Shown: positions 18,978-27,637, counted from the stretch's first letter. The stretch: DNA of 64,000 bases from Arcicella aurantiaca (GCF_003148625.1 NZ_QGGO01000018.1:40747-104746); one strand, 5' to 3'. The notes: generated by a model from the sequence alone, not told the origin. A program made the numbers and translations.

Positions 18978-19841
18978 ATGAAAAACATCGTCCTCCATCT
19001 CCGTATTCCATTTTCCTTCTTTTTAATGCCCGTATTTTGGTTTGCGTTGAGCCAAAGTCAACATCCTTCGTGGAGTGTTGCGGTTGGTGTTTTTATCTTG
19101 TTGCATTTGTTTATTTATCCCGCTTCAAACGCTTACAATAGTTATTACGACAAAGATGAAGGGGCAATTGGCGGTTTAGAAAATCCCCCACCTGTGAGTC
19201 GTGAGTTGTATTATGTGGCTTGGGTTTTAGATATTTTGGCAATAGTGATAGCTTATTTTTTGAGTGGTTGGGTTTTGAGTGTTGCTTTATTTGTGTACAG
19301 TAGCATTTCCAAAGCGTATTCAAATGATAAAATTAGGCTTAAAAAATATCCCATTTTAAGCTGGCTGACCGTTGGGGTTTTTCAAGGAGCATTTACCTAT
19401 TTAACCGTAATTCAAGCGGTTGAAAATATTGATTTGTTGGATTTATGGCAAGAAAAGTACCTTTTTCCTTCGGCGTTGAGTAGCTTAAATCTTTTAGGTT
19501 TTTATCCGATGACGCAAATTTATCAGCATGAAGAAGATGCCAAAAGAGGTGATTTGACCATGAGTAGATTATTGGGAATCAAGGGAACATTTCTTTTTAC
19601 GGCGAGTATATTTTTGTTGGTTACAATTGGCTTTTTTATTTATTTCCAAAATGTACAAATCTTCAATATTCAAGCCTTTTTTGTCTATTTAGCAGTAATG
19701 TCTCCTGTTTTGATATATTTTAATTTATGGTTTTTGAAGGTGTTAAAAAACGAAAACCAAGCCGATTTTCACCACACAATGCGGTTAAATATGCTTGGTT
19801 CTGTTTGTTTAAATCTGTTTTTTATGCTTTTGTTGGTGTAA
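18978..19841 (+). CDS. UbiA-family prenyltransferase
   Basis: A 287-residue integral membrane protein with about eight hydrophobic helices. The first aspartate-rich motif is NAYNSYYDKDEG (51-62), the second QIYQHEEDAKRGD (about 174-186), as in UbiA-type enzymes that attach prenyl chains to aromatic or other acceptors. The acceptor is unknown; menaquinone, heme and pigment pathways are possible, and no partner gene lies next to it. An upstream in-frame ATG at 18891 falls inside the palindrome and would add a non-conserved leader, so the ATG at 18978 (MKNIVLHLRIPFSFF) is chosen. Confidence 0.85.
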   Translation: MKNIVLHLRIPFSFFLMPVFWFALSQSQHPSWSVAVGVFILLHLFIYPASNAYNSYYDKDEGAIGGLENPPPVSRELYYVAWVLDILAIVIAYFLSGWVLSVALFVYSSISKAYSNDKIRLKKYPILSWLTVGVFQGAFTYLTVIQAVENIDLLDLWQEKYLFPSALSSLNLLGFYPMTQIYQHEEDAKRGDLTMSRLLGIKGTFLFTASIFLLVTIGFFIYFQNVQIFNIQAFFVYLAVMSPVLIYFNLWFLKVLKNENQADFHHTMRLNMLGSVCLNLFFMLLLV

Positions 19842-19869
19842 TGTCTGTTCTTTTAAACTAACCCCTATA

Positions 19870-20454
19870 TCACTTCTTCTGAAACTTAAAAAACAACTCA
19901 TTTCCAGCTCGTTTGCTGATAGAATTATAGCAAGTTTCTAAAATTTTAATATCGAATTTCTCAGAAAATAATCCTTCGTATTCTGTTTTACTTCCTCCAA
20001 ATGGTGGATTTTCTGGAAATTGCACATTGAAAAGTAATCCTGCCAAAATTCCCGAAGGGTTTAATAATTCATACATTTTTTCAACATATCGTGGTCTTAA
20101 CGAAGGGGCGATGGCACAAAAAAAGGTTTGTTCCAAAATCAAATCATATTTGCCTTCGTGTTTAAAGAAATCATCACAAACGATTTGAACACTTTGTAAA
20201 TGTTTCATTTTTTCCTTCATATTTTCCACTACCGAAGGAGCAAAATCCACAACGGTAATATTCGAAAAGCCTTCTTGAGCTAAATATTCCGCTTCGTAAC
20301 CACTTCCACAACCAGGAATCAAAATGCGGATGTCTTTATTGGTCAGTTGGTCAACGTAGGCTTTTAAAGGCGGAGAAACCATGCGTAAATCCCAGCCTGT
20401 TTGCTCTGTTTCGTAGCGGTTGTTCCAATAATCTTTGGTCAAAAAATCACTCAT
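19870..20454 (-). CDS. TPMT-family SAM methyltransferase
   Basis: A 194-residue class I methyltransferase. The N-terminal DYWNNRYETEQTGWDLRMVSPPL segment is typical of the thiopurine methyltransferase (TPMT) family, and motif I reads ILIPGCGSGYEAEYLAQ (44-60), followed by VTVVDFAPS with the acidic ribose-binding residue. EQTFFCAI is the family's motif IV. Family members methylate S, Se, Te or halide acceptors; the substrate here is unknown. It lies downstream of arsR and HMG-CoA lyase on the same strand but is separated from arsR by a mobile-looking palindrome. Confidence 0.87.
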   Translation of the reverse strand: MSDFLTKDYWNNRYETEQTGWDLRMVSPPLKAYVDQLTNKDIRILIPGCGSGYEAEYLAQEGFSNITVVDFAPSVVENMKEKMKHLQSVQIVCDDFFKHEGKYDLILEQTFFCAIAPSLRPRYVEKMYELLNPSGILAGLLFNVQFPENPPFGGSKTEYEGLFSEKFDIKILETCYNSISKRAGNELFFKFQKK

Positions 20455-20463
20455 GTTTTTTAA

Positions 20464-20569
20464 TAGACTTTCTGCGAAAGTGTTTTATGGTTGAAAAATG
20501 ATATATTTTCTCTATTTGTAGCCGAAAAGATGTTGTTTTACGACTTAAAACATTTTCGCAGGAAGTCTA
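20464..20569. repeat. MITE-like element, copy 1 (degenerate)
   Basis: Ends TAGACTTTCTGCGAAAGTG (20464-20482) and the complementary end TTTCGCAGGAAGTCTA (to 20569) share sequence with the perfect palindrome at 46720-46772. The TA at its right end forms part of the arsR stop codon (TAG at 20569-20567). Confidence 0.8.
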
Positions 20570-20875
20570 ATAATTACAGTCACAATGTTCGATACATTCA
20601 ATCAATTTAATGACTTCACGTTCTTTCAACGAATAAAACACGTTTAAGCCGTCTTTTTCAGAACGCAAAATTCCCTTCAATTTCATGTTGATTAAATGAT
20701 GTGAAAGAAGTGATTGCTCACAATTCAAAACCTCACAAATTTCATTGACAGACAGTTTTTCATTTTGCGAAAGTAAATCTACAATCGCCAAACGAGTAGG
20801 GTGTGCCACCGTTTTCAAAATGAAAGCTGCTTTTTCGAGTTTATCTTTGTTAATTTGGTAGGCTACCGTTGCCAT
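20567..20875 (-). CDS. ArsR-family winged-helix repressor
   Basis: A 102-residue transcription factor. After a short helix come LKTVAHPTRLAIVDLLSQ, the recognition helix region CEQSLLSHHLINMKLKGIL and the wing RSEKDGLNVFYSL, the ArsR/SmtB order. The C-terminus ends in CIEHCDCNY, a cysteine/histidine cluster that could sense metal or thiol chemistry (inference). The ATG at 20875 is preferred to one at 20896, because a -7 box at 20899-20906 places the transcript start at about 20893. Its stop codon lies in the end of a palindrome. Confidence 0.88.
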   Translation of the reverse strand: MATVAYQINKDKLEKAAFILKTVAHPTRLAIVDLLSQNEKLSVNEICEVLNCEQSLLSHHLINMKLKGILRSEKDGLNVFYSLKEREVIKLIECIEHCDCNY

Positions 20876-20898
20876 AGTTCTAAAATTTATTTTCAATA

Positions 20899-20906
20899 CA
20901 AAGATA
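20899..20906 (-). promoter_or_regulatory. -7 box upstream of arsR
   Basis: TATCTTTG on the minus strand, matching TAnnTTTG. No good -33 TTTG is seen at the right distance. It argues for the arsR start at 20875. Confidence 0.45.
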
Positions 20907-20932
20907 GCGAGAAGGTTTCACGCATCAATTTT

Positions 20933-21796
20933 TTAAATAAAAACCTCTCGGCTAAATGCTACCGACTGATTAAATGCAGGTTTATCTAATTGTAAATCAA
21001 TTGGTTCATTTTCAAAGAATTGGATTAAATCCTGTGTGTTGATATTACCAACTAATTCGTCTTCTGCCATCGGACAACCGCCAAAACCGCCAATCGCACC
21101 ATCAAAACGAGTACAATTTGCTTCAAAAGCGGCTTTAATTTTACTTTTCCAATTATCTGTTCGTGCGTGAAAATGTCCTCCAAATTCAATTGCTGGATAA
21201 GCAGGAATCAAATTCTTGAAAAGGGAAGAAATGATTTCGGGTTCAGCTACGCCAACCGTATCAGAAAGAGCAATGATTTTTATGCCCAAATGATTCATTT
21301 TCTCTGCCCAATTTGCCACAATTTCTACATTGTAAGGGTCGCCGTAAGGATTCCCAAATCCCATTGAAAAATAGACAGCCAACGTTTTATGATGTTTTAA
21401 ACAAAGATTTTGGATAGCTTCTACCGTTTTGAAAGCGTCCGCTACTGAACTATTGGTATTTCTTTGTTGAAAAGTCTCTGAAATAGAAAATGGAAATCCT
21501 AAATAAGTTATTTTTTCAAAACTCACCGCCGTTTCTGCTCCTCGAAGATTGGCAATAATTGCCAAAAGCTTTGTTGGGGTGTTTTCTAAATCCAGAGCAT
21601 CATAAACTTGGGCGGTATCTGCCATTTGTGGAATGGCTTTGGGAGAAACAAAACTGCCAAAGTCAAGCGTATCGAATCCGACTTTTAATAATTGATTTAA
21701 GTATGAGATTTTTTTATCCGTCGGAATCCAGTTTTCCCAACCCTGCATGGCATCTCGTGGACATTCGACTAATTTTATTTTCGTTTGATGAAGCAT
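20933..21796 (-). CDS. Hydroxymethylglutaryl-CoA lyase
   Basis: A 287-residue TIM-barrel enzyme of the HMGL-like family that splits HMG-CoA into acetoacetate and acetyl-CoA in leucine catabolism. The metal and catalytic positions are visible: VECPRDAMQGW (10-20) in place of the usual VGPRDGLQ, FGSFVSPKAIPQMADT, GGHFHARTDN with the metal-binding histidines, and GGFGGCPMAEDELVGN with the catalytic cysteine loop. Length is normal. The deviation in the first motif is seen in Bacteroidota-type members as far as I recall. No other leucine-degradation genes are in the window. Confidence 0.87.
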   Translation of the reverse strand: MLHQTKIKLVECPRDAMQGWENWIPTDKKISYLNQLLKVGFDTLDFGSFVSPKAIPQMADTAQVYDALDLENTPTKLLAIIANLRGAETAVSFEKITYLGFPFSISETFQQRNTNSSVADAFKTVEAIQNLCLKHHKTLAVYFSMGFGNPYGDPYNVEIVANWAEKMNHLGIKIIALSDTVGVAEPEIISSLFKNLIPAYPAIEFGGHFHARTDNWKSKIKAAFEANCTRFDGAIGGFGGCPMAEDELVGNINTQDLIQFFENEPIDLQLDKPAFNQSVAFSREVFI

Positions 21797-22211
21797 AAAT
21801 AAATGTATTAAGTTTGTTGAGTTGATAATTCGCTCAATTTATTGATTGTCAATAAACTATACAATCAAATCTTGCGTAAATACCATAAATAATCTAAAAA
21901 AAACTTACAATCGGCATAATTATTGGTTGTTGATAACCAAATAATATTTTGTGAAATAAGTATTTGCAAATGATAATTCTGAATAGTAGGTAAAAACCCC
22001 TATTCTAAGATGCCCAAACGAATAATGTATTGTTAATATTTGTTAATGGTATTATTTTTTTTATCATTTTGTTGGGAAATATTATAACAACCACTATCTT
22101 TGAAATAACCTTTCAGAATTACTTCAAAAAAGAACAGGAAAAGTCATTAAAAAAATATAAACAGATACAATTTGAGGAGAAGCTTTACGTTAACTAAATA
22201 GATTTATCAGA
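21797..22211 (+). promoter_or_regulatory. Divergent intergenic region with candidate sigma-gene promoter
   Basis: This 415-base AT-rich gap between HMG-CoA lyase and the ECF sigma gene contains no gene. A -7 TATCTTTG (22095-22102) with a -33 TTTG (22068-22071) at a rather long 23-base spacing may drive the sigma gene, leaving a leader of about 105 bases. GAGGAGAA at 22174-22181 is purine-rich but too far from the start to be its ribosome site. Confidence 0.45.
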
Positions 22212-22814
22212 ATGGAAAAAGTCCATGTTAACGACAGTGAACTTGTATCACGTTATATCAAAAATAGTGACGAACACGCATTTGAAACTCTTGTTCGCCG
22301 TTACAAATCCAAAGTTTATACCACGATTTATTTGATTGTCAAGGATACTTTCGTAGCCGAAGATTTAATGCAAGATACTTTTATCAAAGCAGTAGATGTT
22401 CTTCGGTCTGGCAAGTACAACGATGAAGGTAAATTTTTGCCGTGGGTGCTTAGAATCGCACATAACATGGCAATTGATTATTTTCGTCGTGATAAACGCT
22501 ATCCAAATGTTGTATTTGAGGATGGAAGTAGTGTATTCAACACATTAGATTTTGCAGAAGACTCGTATGAGGATATTCAAATTCGTGAAGAATCACACGC
22601 CCATCTAAGAAGCCTGATTAAAATGCTTCCCGACACGCAGAGAGAGGTTTTAGTGATGCGTCATTACGAAGACATGAGTTTTCAGGAAATTGCTGATGCT
22701 ACTGGAGTTAGCATCAACACAGCACTTGGTAGAATGCGTTATGCGTTGATAAATCTACGCAAAATGATGAGCAAACATTCTCCAAGCTATGATACAAACC
22801 TTTACGCAGCATGA
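22212..22814 (+). CDS. ECF-family RNA polymerase sigma factor
   Basis: A 200-residue sigma-70-family factor. Region 2 spans about 20-90 (SDEHAFETLVRRYKSKVYTT; FVAEDLMQDTFIKA; FLPWVLRIAHNMAIDYFRRD) and region 4 about 130-185 (LPDTQREVLVMRHYEDMSFQ; ATGVSINTALGRMRYALINL). It will direct RNA polymerase to a set of promoters that are not identifiable here. It overlaps the next small gene by 26 bases, so translation is probably coupled. Confidence 0.93.
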   Translation: MEKVHVNDSELVSRYIKNSDEHAFETLVRRYKSKVYTTIYLIVKDTFVAEDLMQDTFIKAVDVLRSGKYNDEGKFLPWVLRIAHNMAIDYFRRDKRYPNVVFEDGSSVFNTLDFAEDSYEDIQIREESHAHLRSLIKMLPDTQREVLVMRHYEDMSFQEIADATGVSINTALGRMRYALINLRKMMSKHSPSYDTNLYAA

Positions 22815-23034
22815 CGTTATCCGTTACGTCTATCAAGAAACAACGGAAGAAGAAAACCTTTTGATTCAGGACGGATTAGTCCATGATGCCGAAATGTTAG
22901 AATTTTATTTAGATATGCTTGATGTACAAGCAGGTCTGGATAGAAGTTATCGCCAACCTTCCGAAAGAAGCATAGACAAAGTGCTTGCGTATTCGAGAAA
23001 TTCACAAAAAAGCCATCAACCTATTGCTGTTTAG
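22789..23034 (+). CDS. Small acidic protein overlapping the sigma gene
   Basis: An 81-residue acidic protein (MIQTFTQHDVIRYVYQETTE) that starts inside the 3' end of the sigma gene in another frame. Its first 45 residues are two predicted helices like the zinc-free anti-sigma N-terminal region (LIQDGLVHDAEMLEFYLDML), but there is no membrane segment and no HxxxCxxC motif. By position it may bind or regulate the sigma factor (inference). The last ten codons form the left arm of the terminator hairpin, and its stop codon sits in the hairpin loop, so gene end and terminator are superposed. Confidence 0.7.
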   Translation: MIQTFTQHDVIRYVYQETTEEENLLIQDGLVHDAEMLEFYLDMLDVQAGLDRSYRQPSERSIDKVLAYSRNSQKSHQPIAV

Positions 23035-23054
23035 CATAGGTTGATGGCTTTTTT
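23006..23054 (+). terminator. Strong intrinsic terminator overlapping a stop codon
   Basis: A 19-bp perfect stem (AAAAAAGCCATCAACCTAT, 23006-23024, with 23036-23054) ends in a T run. The stop codon TAG at 23032-23034 is in the loop. Confidence 0.9.
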
Positions 23055-23055
23055 A

Positions 23056-23130
23056 ATGATGAGTTATAAATTATGAATTTGTCAACTCAAGAATTTCAAT
23101 TTATAACTCATCATTTATAATTTGTCATTA
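23056..23130. repeat. Palindromic element at the 3' end of fcl
   Basis: Words TGATGAGTTATAAATTATGA on the left and ATTTATAACTCATCATTTAT on the right form an imperfect palindrome that fills the gap between the terminator and the fcl stop codon (23128-23130). Confidence 0.75.
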
Positions 23131-24069
23131 CAATCTTAGTGTATCGTGATGCTCCAAGAAATCTTGGTAAGCTAATGCTATGCCTTGTTCTAAGTCAATT
23201 GTGTGTTTCCAACCTTGTGCATGGAGACGTGATACATCCATGAGTTTACGTGGCGTTCCGTCTGGCTTAGTGGTATCCCAAATCAAATCTCCTTCAAAGC
23301 CTACCGTTTTCTTAACAGTTTCCGCCAATTCTTTAATGGTAACGTCAGTTCCTGTTCCGATATTGATAAAATCAGCTTCGCTATAATTATCCATCAAATA
23401 CACACAAGCTTCCGCAAGGTCGTCGGCGTGTAAAAACTCACGCATGGGCGAGCCAGTTCCCCAAAGTGTTACAGCTTTGCTTCCCGAAACTTTTGCTTCA
23501 TGGAATTTACGAATCATAGCAGGCAAAACGTGTGATTTCTGGAGGTCATAATTATCATTTGGTCCATACAAGTTGGTTGGCATTACCGAAATGAAATCAC
23601 ATCCGTATTGGCTTCTGTACGCCTCGCACATTTTTATCCCTGCAATTTTAGCAATGGCATAAGGTTCGTTGGTTTCTTCTAAAAAACCACTTAGTAAATA
23701 ATCTTCTTTGAGAGGTTGAGGTGCTAATTTTGGATAAATGCAAGACGAACCCAAAAACATTAACTTCTTCACACCATTTTCATAAGAGCTATGAATAATG
23801 TTGTTTTGAATGGCTAAATTTTCGTAAAGAAAGTCCGCACGATAAGTATTATTGGCAATAATTCCTCCCACTTTGGCGGCTGCCAAGAAAACATAGTCTG
23901 GTTTTTCAGTTTTGAAAAAATCAGAAACCGCTTGTTGATTTCGTAAATCGAGTTCTTTTGAGGTTTTTAGAACAAAATTGGTAAATCCTTTTTCTTGTAG
24001 TTTTCTATGAATTGCCGAGCCAACCATACCTCTATGACCTGCAATGTATATTTTTGAATCTTTTTCCAC
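23128..24069 (-). CDS. fcl: GDP-L-fucose synthase
   Basis: A 313-residue extended SDR enzyme that epimerises and reduces GDP-4-keto-6-deoxymannose to GDP-L-fucose with NADPH. The dinucleotide loop is AGHRGMVGS (10-18). The catalytic set is S108-S109-C110 in FLGSSCIYP and Y137/K141 in [10 protein letters not shown], as in E. coli Fcl. [13 protein letters not shown] near 205-217 is another family signature. GDP-mannose dehydratase (gmd), the preceding pathway step, is not in the window. The product would feed surface polysaccharide or protein glycosylation. Confidence 0.94.
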   Translation of the reverse strand: MEKDSKIYIAGHRGMVGSAIHRKLQEKGFTNFVLKTSKELDLRNQQAVSDFFKTEKPDYVFLAAAKVGGIIANNTYRADFLYENLAIQNNIIHSSYENGVKKLMFLGSSCIYPKLAPQPLKEDYLLSGFLEETNEPYAIAKIAGIKMCEAYRSQYGCDFISVMPTNLYGPNDNYDLQKSHVLPAMIRKFHEAKVSGSKAVTLWGTGSPMREFLHADDLAEACVYLMDNYSEADFINIGTGTDVTIKELAETVKKTVGFEGDLIWDTTKPDGTPRKLMDVSRLHAQGWKHTIDLEQGIALAYQDFLEHHDTLRL

Positions 24070-24191
24070 GGATAATTGAAAATTTGGACGATTTAGCGAA
24101 ATGGAATGAATATTGTTATCTTTACCATAAGAATAAAAATAGTAATATTTCGTTTTACAAAGGTAATACTTTCGCTTTAATCATTCCTGTA

Positions 24192-25199
24192 ATGAAAACT
24201 TTTTCGCTTTTATTTTCCATATTTCTACTTTCTTTGACACTGACTTCGTTGGCTCAGTCTGATGAGTTTAAAACCACTGCTAAACCGCAAACGGATACTT
24301 CTGCCAAGAAAAAAGCAGGACTTTTAGGCGGTTTGATTCAAACAGATATTTTGGATAATATCAAGAATGCCAAAAAGACAATAAAAGACGTAAAAGAAGA
24401 TATTAAGAATAATAAAGACGAGTTTAAAAGACTGAAAGGAGAAGCTGGCGACCTTTCTGCTGATTTGGGCTTGAAAATTGGGAAGTCGAAAAAAAAGACA
24501 AAAATCAAGAAAAAACCAAAAGACGAATATGAAGATATTAAGTTTGAGCTTCGCATCGGTGAGTATGGCTCAGGAACAAGATTGACCGTTGAAGAAATTA
24601 ATGTTTTGCGTAATCCAGATGAAGCTGAACCAAGTATTTATGCCAAAGAAATTTGGTGGTATGACCCCAAATTAAGACGTGTAACCAATGTTCCGAGAAA
24701 AGATAAAGATTACGGAGAAGTTTGTCATGGCCCGTACAAGAAATATGTAAATGATGAATTGGTTGAAGAAGGGTACTTTTATGTAGGCGTGAAAGATGGA
24801 CGTTGGGAGACATATTCACAAGATTATATTTTGCTAACAAAAGAAAAATATAAAGATGGCTTTTTAGCAGATTCAAAATTCTCTTATTTTGATAAAGAAC
24901 AGACTAAAATTAAGGAAGTTATTCCTGTGAAATTCAATAAAGTAACAGGGGAATATCGTTCTTTTTATGATGGTGGACAGCTAAAAGAAGAAGGGAAATT
25001 TGATGATAGTGTAAAAGTGGGACGTTGGAGAGAATATCATCAATTTGGCTCGCAGGGACGTTTGAAGAAAGAAACGATGTTTGCCAAAGATAAATTTGAT
25101 AAGTCTGAACCAGAGATTTTAGTGGAAAGAGATAACAAAGGAAAAATCATCTACGAAGCTCCGAAAAAAGTGAAGAAGAAAGATGATGAGGAAAATTGA
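24192..25199 (+). CDS. Exported MORN-like repeat protein
   Basis: A 335-residue protein with signal peptide MKTFSLLFSIFLLSLTLTSLAQ. Residues 35-120 are a lysine-rich helical stretch (KNAKKTIKDVKEDIKNNK and KKKTKIKKKPKDEYED). Residues 170-300 contain repeated beta-hairpin units of the MORN/YwqK kind (GPYKKYVNDELVEEGYFYVG, DGRWETYSQD, GEYRSFYDGGQLKEEGKFDD, GRWREYHQFG). Such proteins are often called antitoxin-like, but no toxin is adjacent. A longer ORF from 24012 overlaps the fcl 5' region and lacks a sensible signal, so 24192 is chosen. It ends against a heptamer array. Confidence 0.78.
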   Translation: MKTFSLLFSIFLLSLTLTSLAQSDEFKTTAKPQTDTSAKKKAGLLGGLIQTDILDNIKNAKKTIKDVKEDIKNNKDEFKRLKGEAGDLSADLGLKIGKSKKKTKIKKKPKDEYEDIKFELRIGEYGSGTRLTVEEINVLRNPDEAEPSIYAKEIWWYDPKLRRVTNVPRKDKDYGEVCHGPYKKYVNDELVEEGYFYVGVKDGRWETYSQDYILLTKEKYKDGFLADSKFSYFDKEQTKIKEVIPVKFNKVTGEYRSFYDGGQLKEEGKFDDSVKVGRWREYHQFGSQGRLKKETMFAKDKFDKSEPEILVERDNKGKIIYEAPKKVKKKDDEEN

Positions 25200-25200
25200 T

Positions 25201-25426
25201 GCAGTTATCAGTGAACAGTTATCAGTAAACAGTAATCAGTTAATCTGTGGGTGAAAATTAAAGTAATATATTGGAACTTTAATTTCAATGTTGCACTGTT
25301 TTAACTGATAACTGATAACTGATAACTGATAACTGATAACTGATAACTGATAACTGATAACTGATAACTGATAACTGATAACTGATAACTGATAACTGAT
25401 AACTGATAACTGATAACTGATAACTG
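25201..25426. repeat. AACTGAT heptamer array with inverted left arm
   Basis: The right part (25303-25426) is 17.7 uninterrupted copies of the 7-mer AACTGAT. The left part (25201-25242) holds degenerate copies of its complement (CAGTTATCAGT words). The element begins one base after one stop codon (25199) and ends exactly at the facing stop codon (25427). Confidence 0.95.
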
Positions 25427-26767
25427 CTATTTTTCCATAAACTTCACGCCTGCATAATTAGTTTTAATCGTGATTTTAGTGGTTGAGCCTTTGCCAATTT
25501 TACCTTTATAAGTTTTGGTTGGTTGCATTCCCATTTTGCGGTCGTCATCATTATTTTCATCTGGATTAACAGTAAAACTTACTTTTCTTGACGGATAACG
25601 GAAATTGGCATAAGTCGTAGTTACTTCAAAATCTGCGTTACAATCTCCTGTTACGGGTAATTTCACAGCGGTATAATTTGAGCGAATATCCAACGTTTTT
25701 AGCGTTTTAGATAATTCCGAAAGCTGTACTCCATCTGAATAACTAATCGCTAATTTTCCTGTCTCATTAATTTTACCAATTTTCCCGCTTGAATATTGAA
25801 AAGTACCGTCAAGATTATTAATATTATCTAAGGTAACAGAGCCGTAATTATTTCTAAGAAACAAATTGTCAGCCTTGTCAACATTCAGTTTAGAATAAGA
25901 AATTTGAAGGTTTCCATCGTCCATTTGCTTAATATCTCCCGAACCGTATTGAACAAAAATATCTTTGTCTGTTCCTTTTAGGCGGTCGCAAGAAAAACTA
26001 CCGTAATTAGATGATACCCTTAGTGGAGCATCAAATTGAGGAATAATGGTTTTCCCGTATTTATTTGACACCGTAAGAGCATTGGTACGAGGCATGTAAA
26101 TCATATAGTTTATTTCGACTCCTTTTTTGCCATTCGGACAATTACAATCTTCCGTTTTTTTCTTACTTCCCATCCAATTCCAAGCATTTCCCCAATTACC
26201 GTTATCGTCAGAACTTATATTGGTTTGAAAAGAAATATTTTCCCCATTGCCTTTGTTTACGCTCGCTGAATAAATAGACACATTGTCAATCAATGCTTGG
26301 GCTTTCTCTTCTGACGTTCCGTAGCCGATAATCGTAATATCAACTTTAATTTCGTTTTTATTCCAAAGTTCAACTTTTACATCGCCGTGTTGATTGCTGA
26401 TGGTCAGGCGGTCTTTGGCATCAACTGTAAAGGATTTTGAAATTACTTTTTTCTTCTCAATGGGATTATCTTGTGCATTTTCCTGTGTCTCGTCAAGGCT
26501 AAAAGAAAAGTTTGTTGGAGGTGTTGGTGGTATCGGTGGCGTTGGGATTTCAACCGTCCAATTTTCTTTATTGCGAGATGTTTTATTTCTAAAAGTAATT
26601 ACACGAGTTTCAACTTGTTTTAATTCCTGAGTTAACTTTTCTAATTCGTGCTTTCCATTGATGATAATTATATCTTCTTCGGAGATTCTGTTTTTCAAAC
26701 TGTCTTGTCCGAATGTATGGAACAAGATTAAGCCGTTGAAAATTATGATGCTATATATCGTTTTCAT
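25427..26767 (-). CDS. Exported DUF4097-like (putative adhesin-type) beta protein
   Basis: A 446-residue protein beginning with a signal peptide (MKTIYSIIIFNGLILFHTFG). After a helical part with a proline-rich PTPPIPPTPP stretch (about 75-87), residues 110-446 are repeated beta strands of the right-handed solenoid kind seen in DUF4097 proteins (DRLTISNQHGDVKVELWNKN; GSFSCDRLKGTDKDIFVQYG; YGSVTLDNINNLDG). These proteins often sit beside ECF sigma / anti-sigma pairs in Bacteroidota, and here the next two genes upstream are such a pair on the same strand, so they may be co-regulated. Confidence 0.78.
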   Translation of the reverse strand: MKTIYSIIIFNGLILFHTFGQDSLKNRISEEDIIIINGKHELEKLTQELKQVETRVITFRNKTSRNKENWTVEIPTPPIPPTPPTNFSFSLDETQENAQDNPIEKKKVISKSFTVDAKDRLTISNQHGDVKVELWNKNEIKVDITIIGYGTSEEKAQALIDNVSIYSASVNKGNGENISFQTNISSDDNGNWGNAWNWMGSKKKTEDCNCPNGKKGVEINYMIYMPRTNALTVSNKYGKTIIPQFDAPLRVSSNYGSFSCDRLKGTDKDIFVQYGSGDIKQMDDGNLQISYSKLNVDKADNLFLRNNYGSVTLDNINNLDGTFQYSSGKIGKINETGKLAISYSDGVQLSELSKTLKTLDIRSNYTAVKLPVTGDCNADFEVTTTYANFRYPSRKVSFTVNPDENNDDDRKMGMQPTKTYKGKIGKGSTTKITIKTNYAGVKFMEK

Positions 26768-26865
26768 GATTTTGCTTTGTTATACCCAACCCTAATTAAG
26801 TGGTTATTGGTAACGGGTCGATTAGTCAAGTGTTTATGTTACCTTACAATCTTCCTGAGTGACTT

Positions 26866-27471
26866 TTAAATACTTTTCATTGGGTTTTGTTTGTACTCTT
26901 TTACTTTCTCAATAATGGTTAATTGGCGGTTTAAAATATCCACTTGAACTTGTAAATTTTGAATCATAGCTTTTACTAAGTCTTCCTGATTGGGCGTTGC
27001 AGAAAGTTCTGTTTGAAGGTTGTGATAATCTTTATTTAACTTTTCAATTTCCGTTTCAAACTCATTATACAAAACTGGGTCGTGTTCTTCAATCTGTTTT
27101 ATTTCTTCTCTTTTCGACTCAATTAAACTGGCATATTGCACCATCTGATTGCCGTATTGTGGAGCAATATTAGCGACAATTTGCTCGGTAGAGTTCGTTT
27201 TTGATTGAAATAAAAACACGGCAAAACAGCCAATTAGTAAAATTAAGCTGGCAGCCATTGCCCAAAACTTCATTTTAGAAATAGACGATTTCTTGAATTT
27301 GATAATAATTTCGTCAGATTCTTCACTTGGGGCAATTGTTTTTTTGTCGTTTTCACTGAGGGATTTATCAAGTTTATCCCAAAGTCCAGCAGGAACTTCG
27401 TGCATATCAAACTCTGCACGATTTTCTCGGATGAATTGTTCTAATCCTTGTTTATTTTCTTGATTTTTCAT
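26866..27471 (-). CDS. Putative anti-sigma factor with one membrane helix
   Basis: A 201-residue protein. The N-terminal cytoplasmic part (EQFIRENRAEFDMHEVPAGL) is typical of the proteins next to ECF sigma genes in this phylum. A single transmembrane helix at about 72-92 (FWAMAASLILLIGCFAVFLF) is followed by a periplasmic coiled coil (about 110-200). The ATG at 27471 is used in preference to one seven codons upstream. It lies just downstream of the sigma gene and upstream of the DUF4097-like gene, all on the minus strand. No zinc motif is present. The role is inferred from context. Confidence 0.72.
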   Translation of the reverse strand: MKNQENKQGLEQFIRENRAEFDMHEVPAGLWDKLDKSLSENDKKTIAPSEESDEIIIKFKKSSISKMKFWAMAASLILLIGCFAVFLFQSKTNSTEQIVANIAPQYGNQMVQYASLIESKREEIKQIEEHDPVLYNEFETEIEKLNKDYHNLQTELSATPNQEDLVKAMIQNLQVQVDILNRQLTIIEKVKEYKQNPMKSI

Positions 27472-27487
27472 TTTATATATGATAATT

Positions 27488-27637
27488 AGCACGCAGATGC
27501 CTACTTAGGCAACGCAGATTTTCACAGATTTTTAATCTTATCTAAGCTTTATTAATGCTTTCTATGATAAAATTTATGATTATTGTGTAAAATCTTCGTA
27601 AATCAGCGTTACGCAGTATCTGCGTCATCAGCGTGCC
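27488..27637. repeat. Palindromic element, CGCAGAT family, second copy
   Basis: Left arm begins AGCACGCAGATG and contains ACGCAGATTTTCACAGATTT; the right arm ends CAGCGTGCC. It is clearly related to the element at 18806-18966. Its right end overlaps the sigma gene by ten bases and supplies the stop codon (TGA, 27630-27628). Confidence 0.85.
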
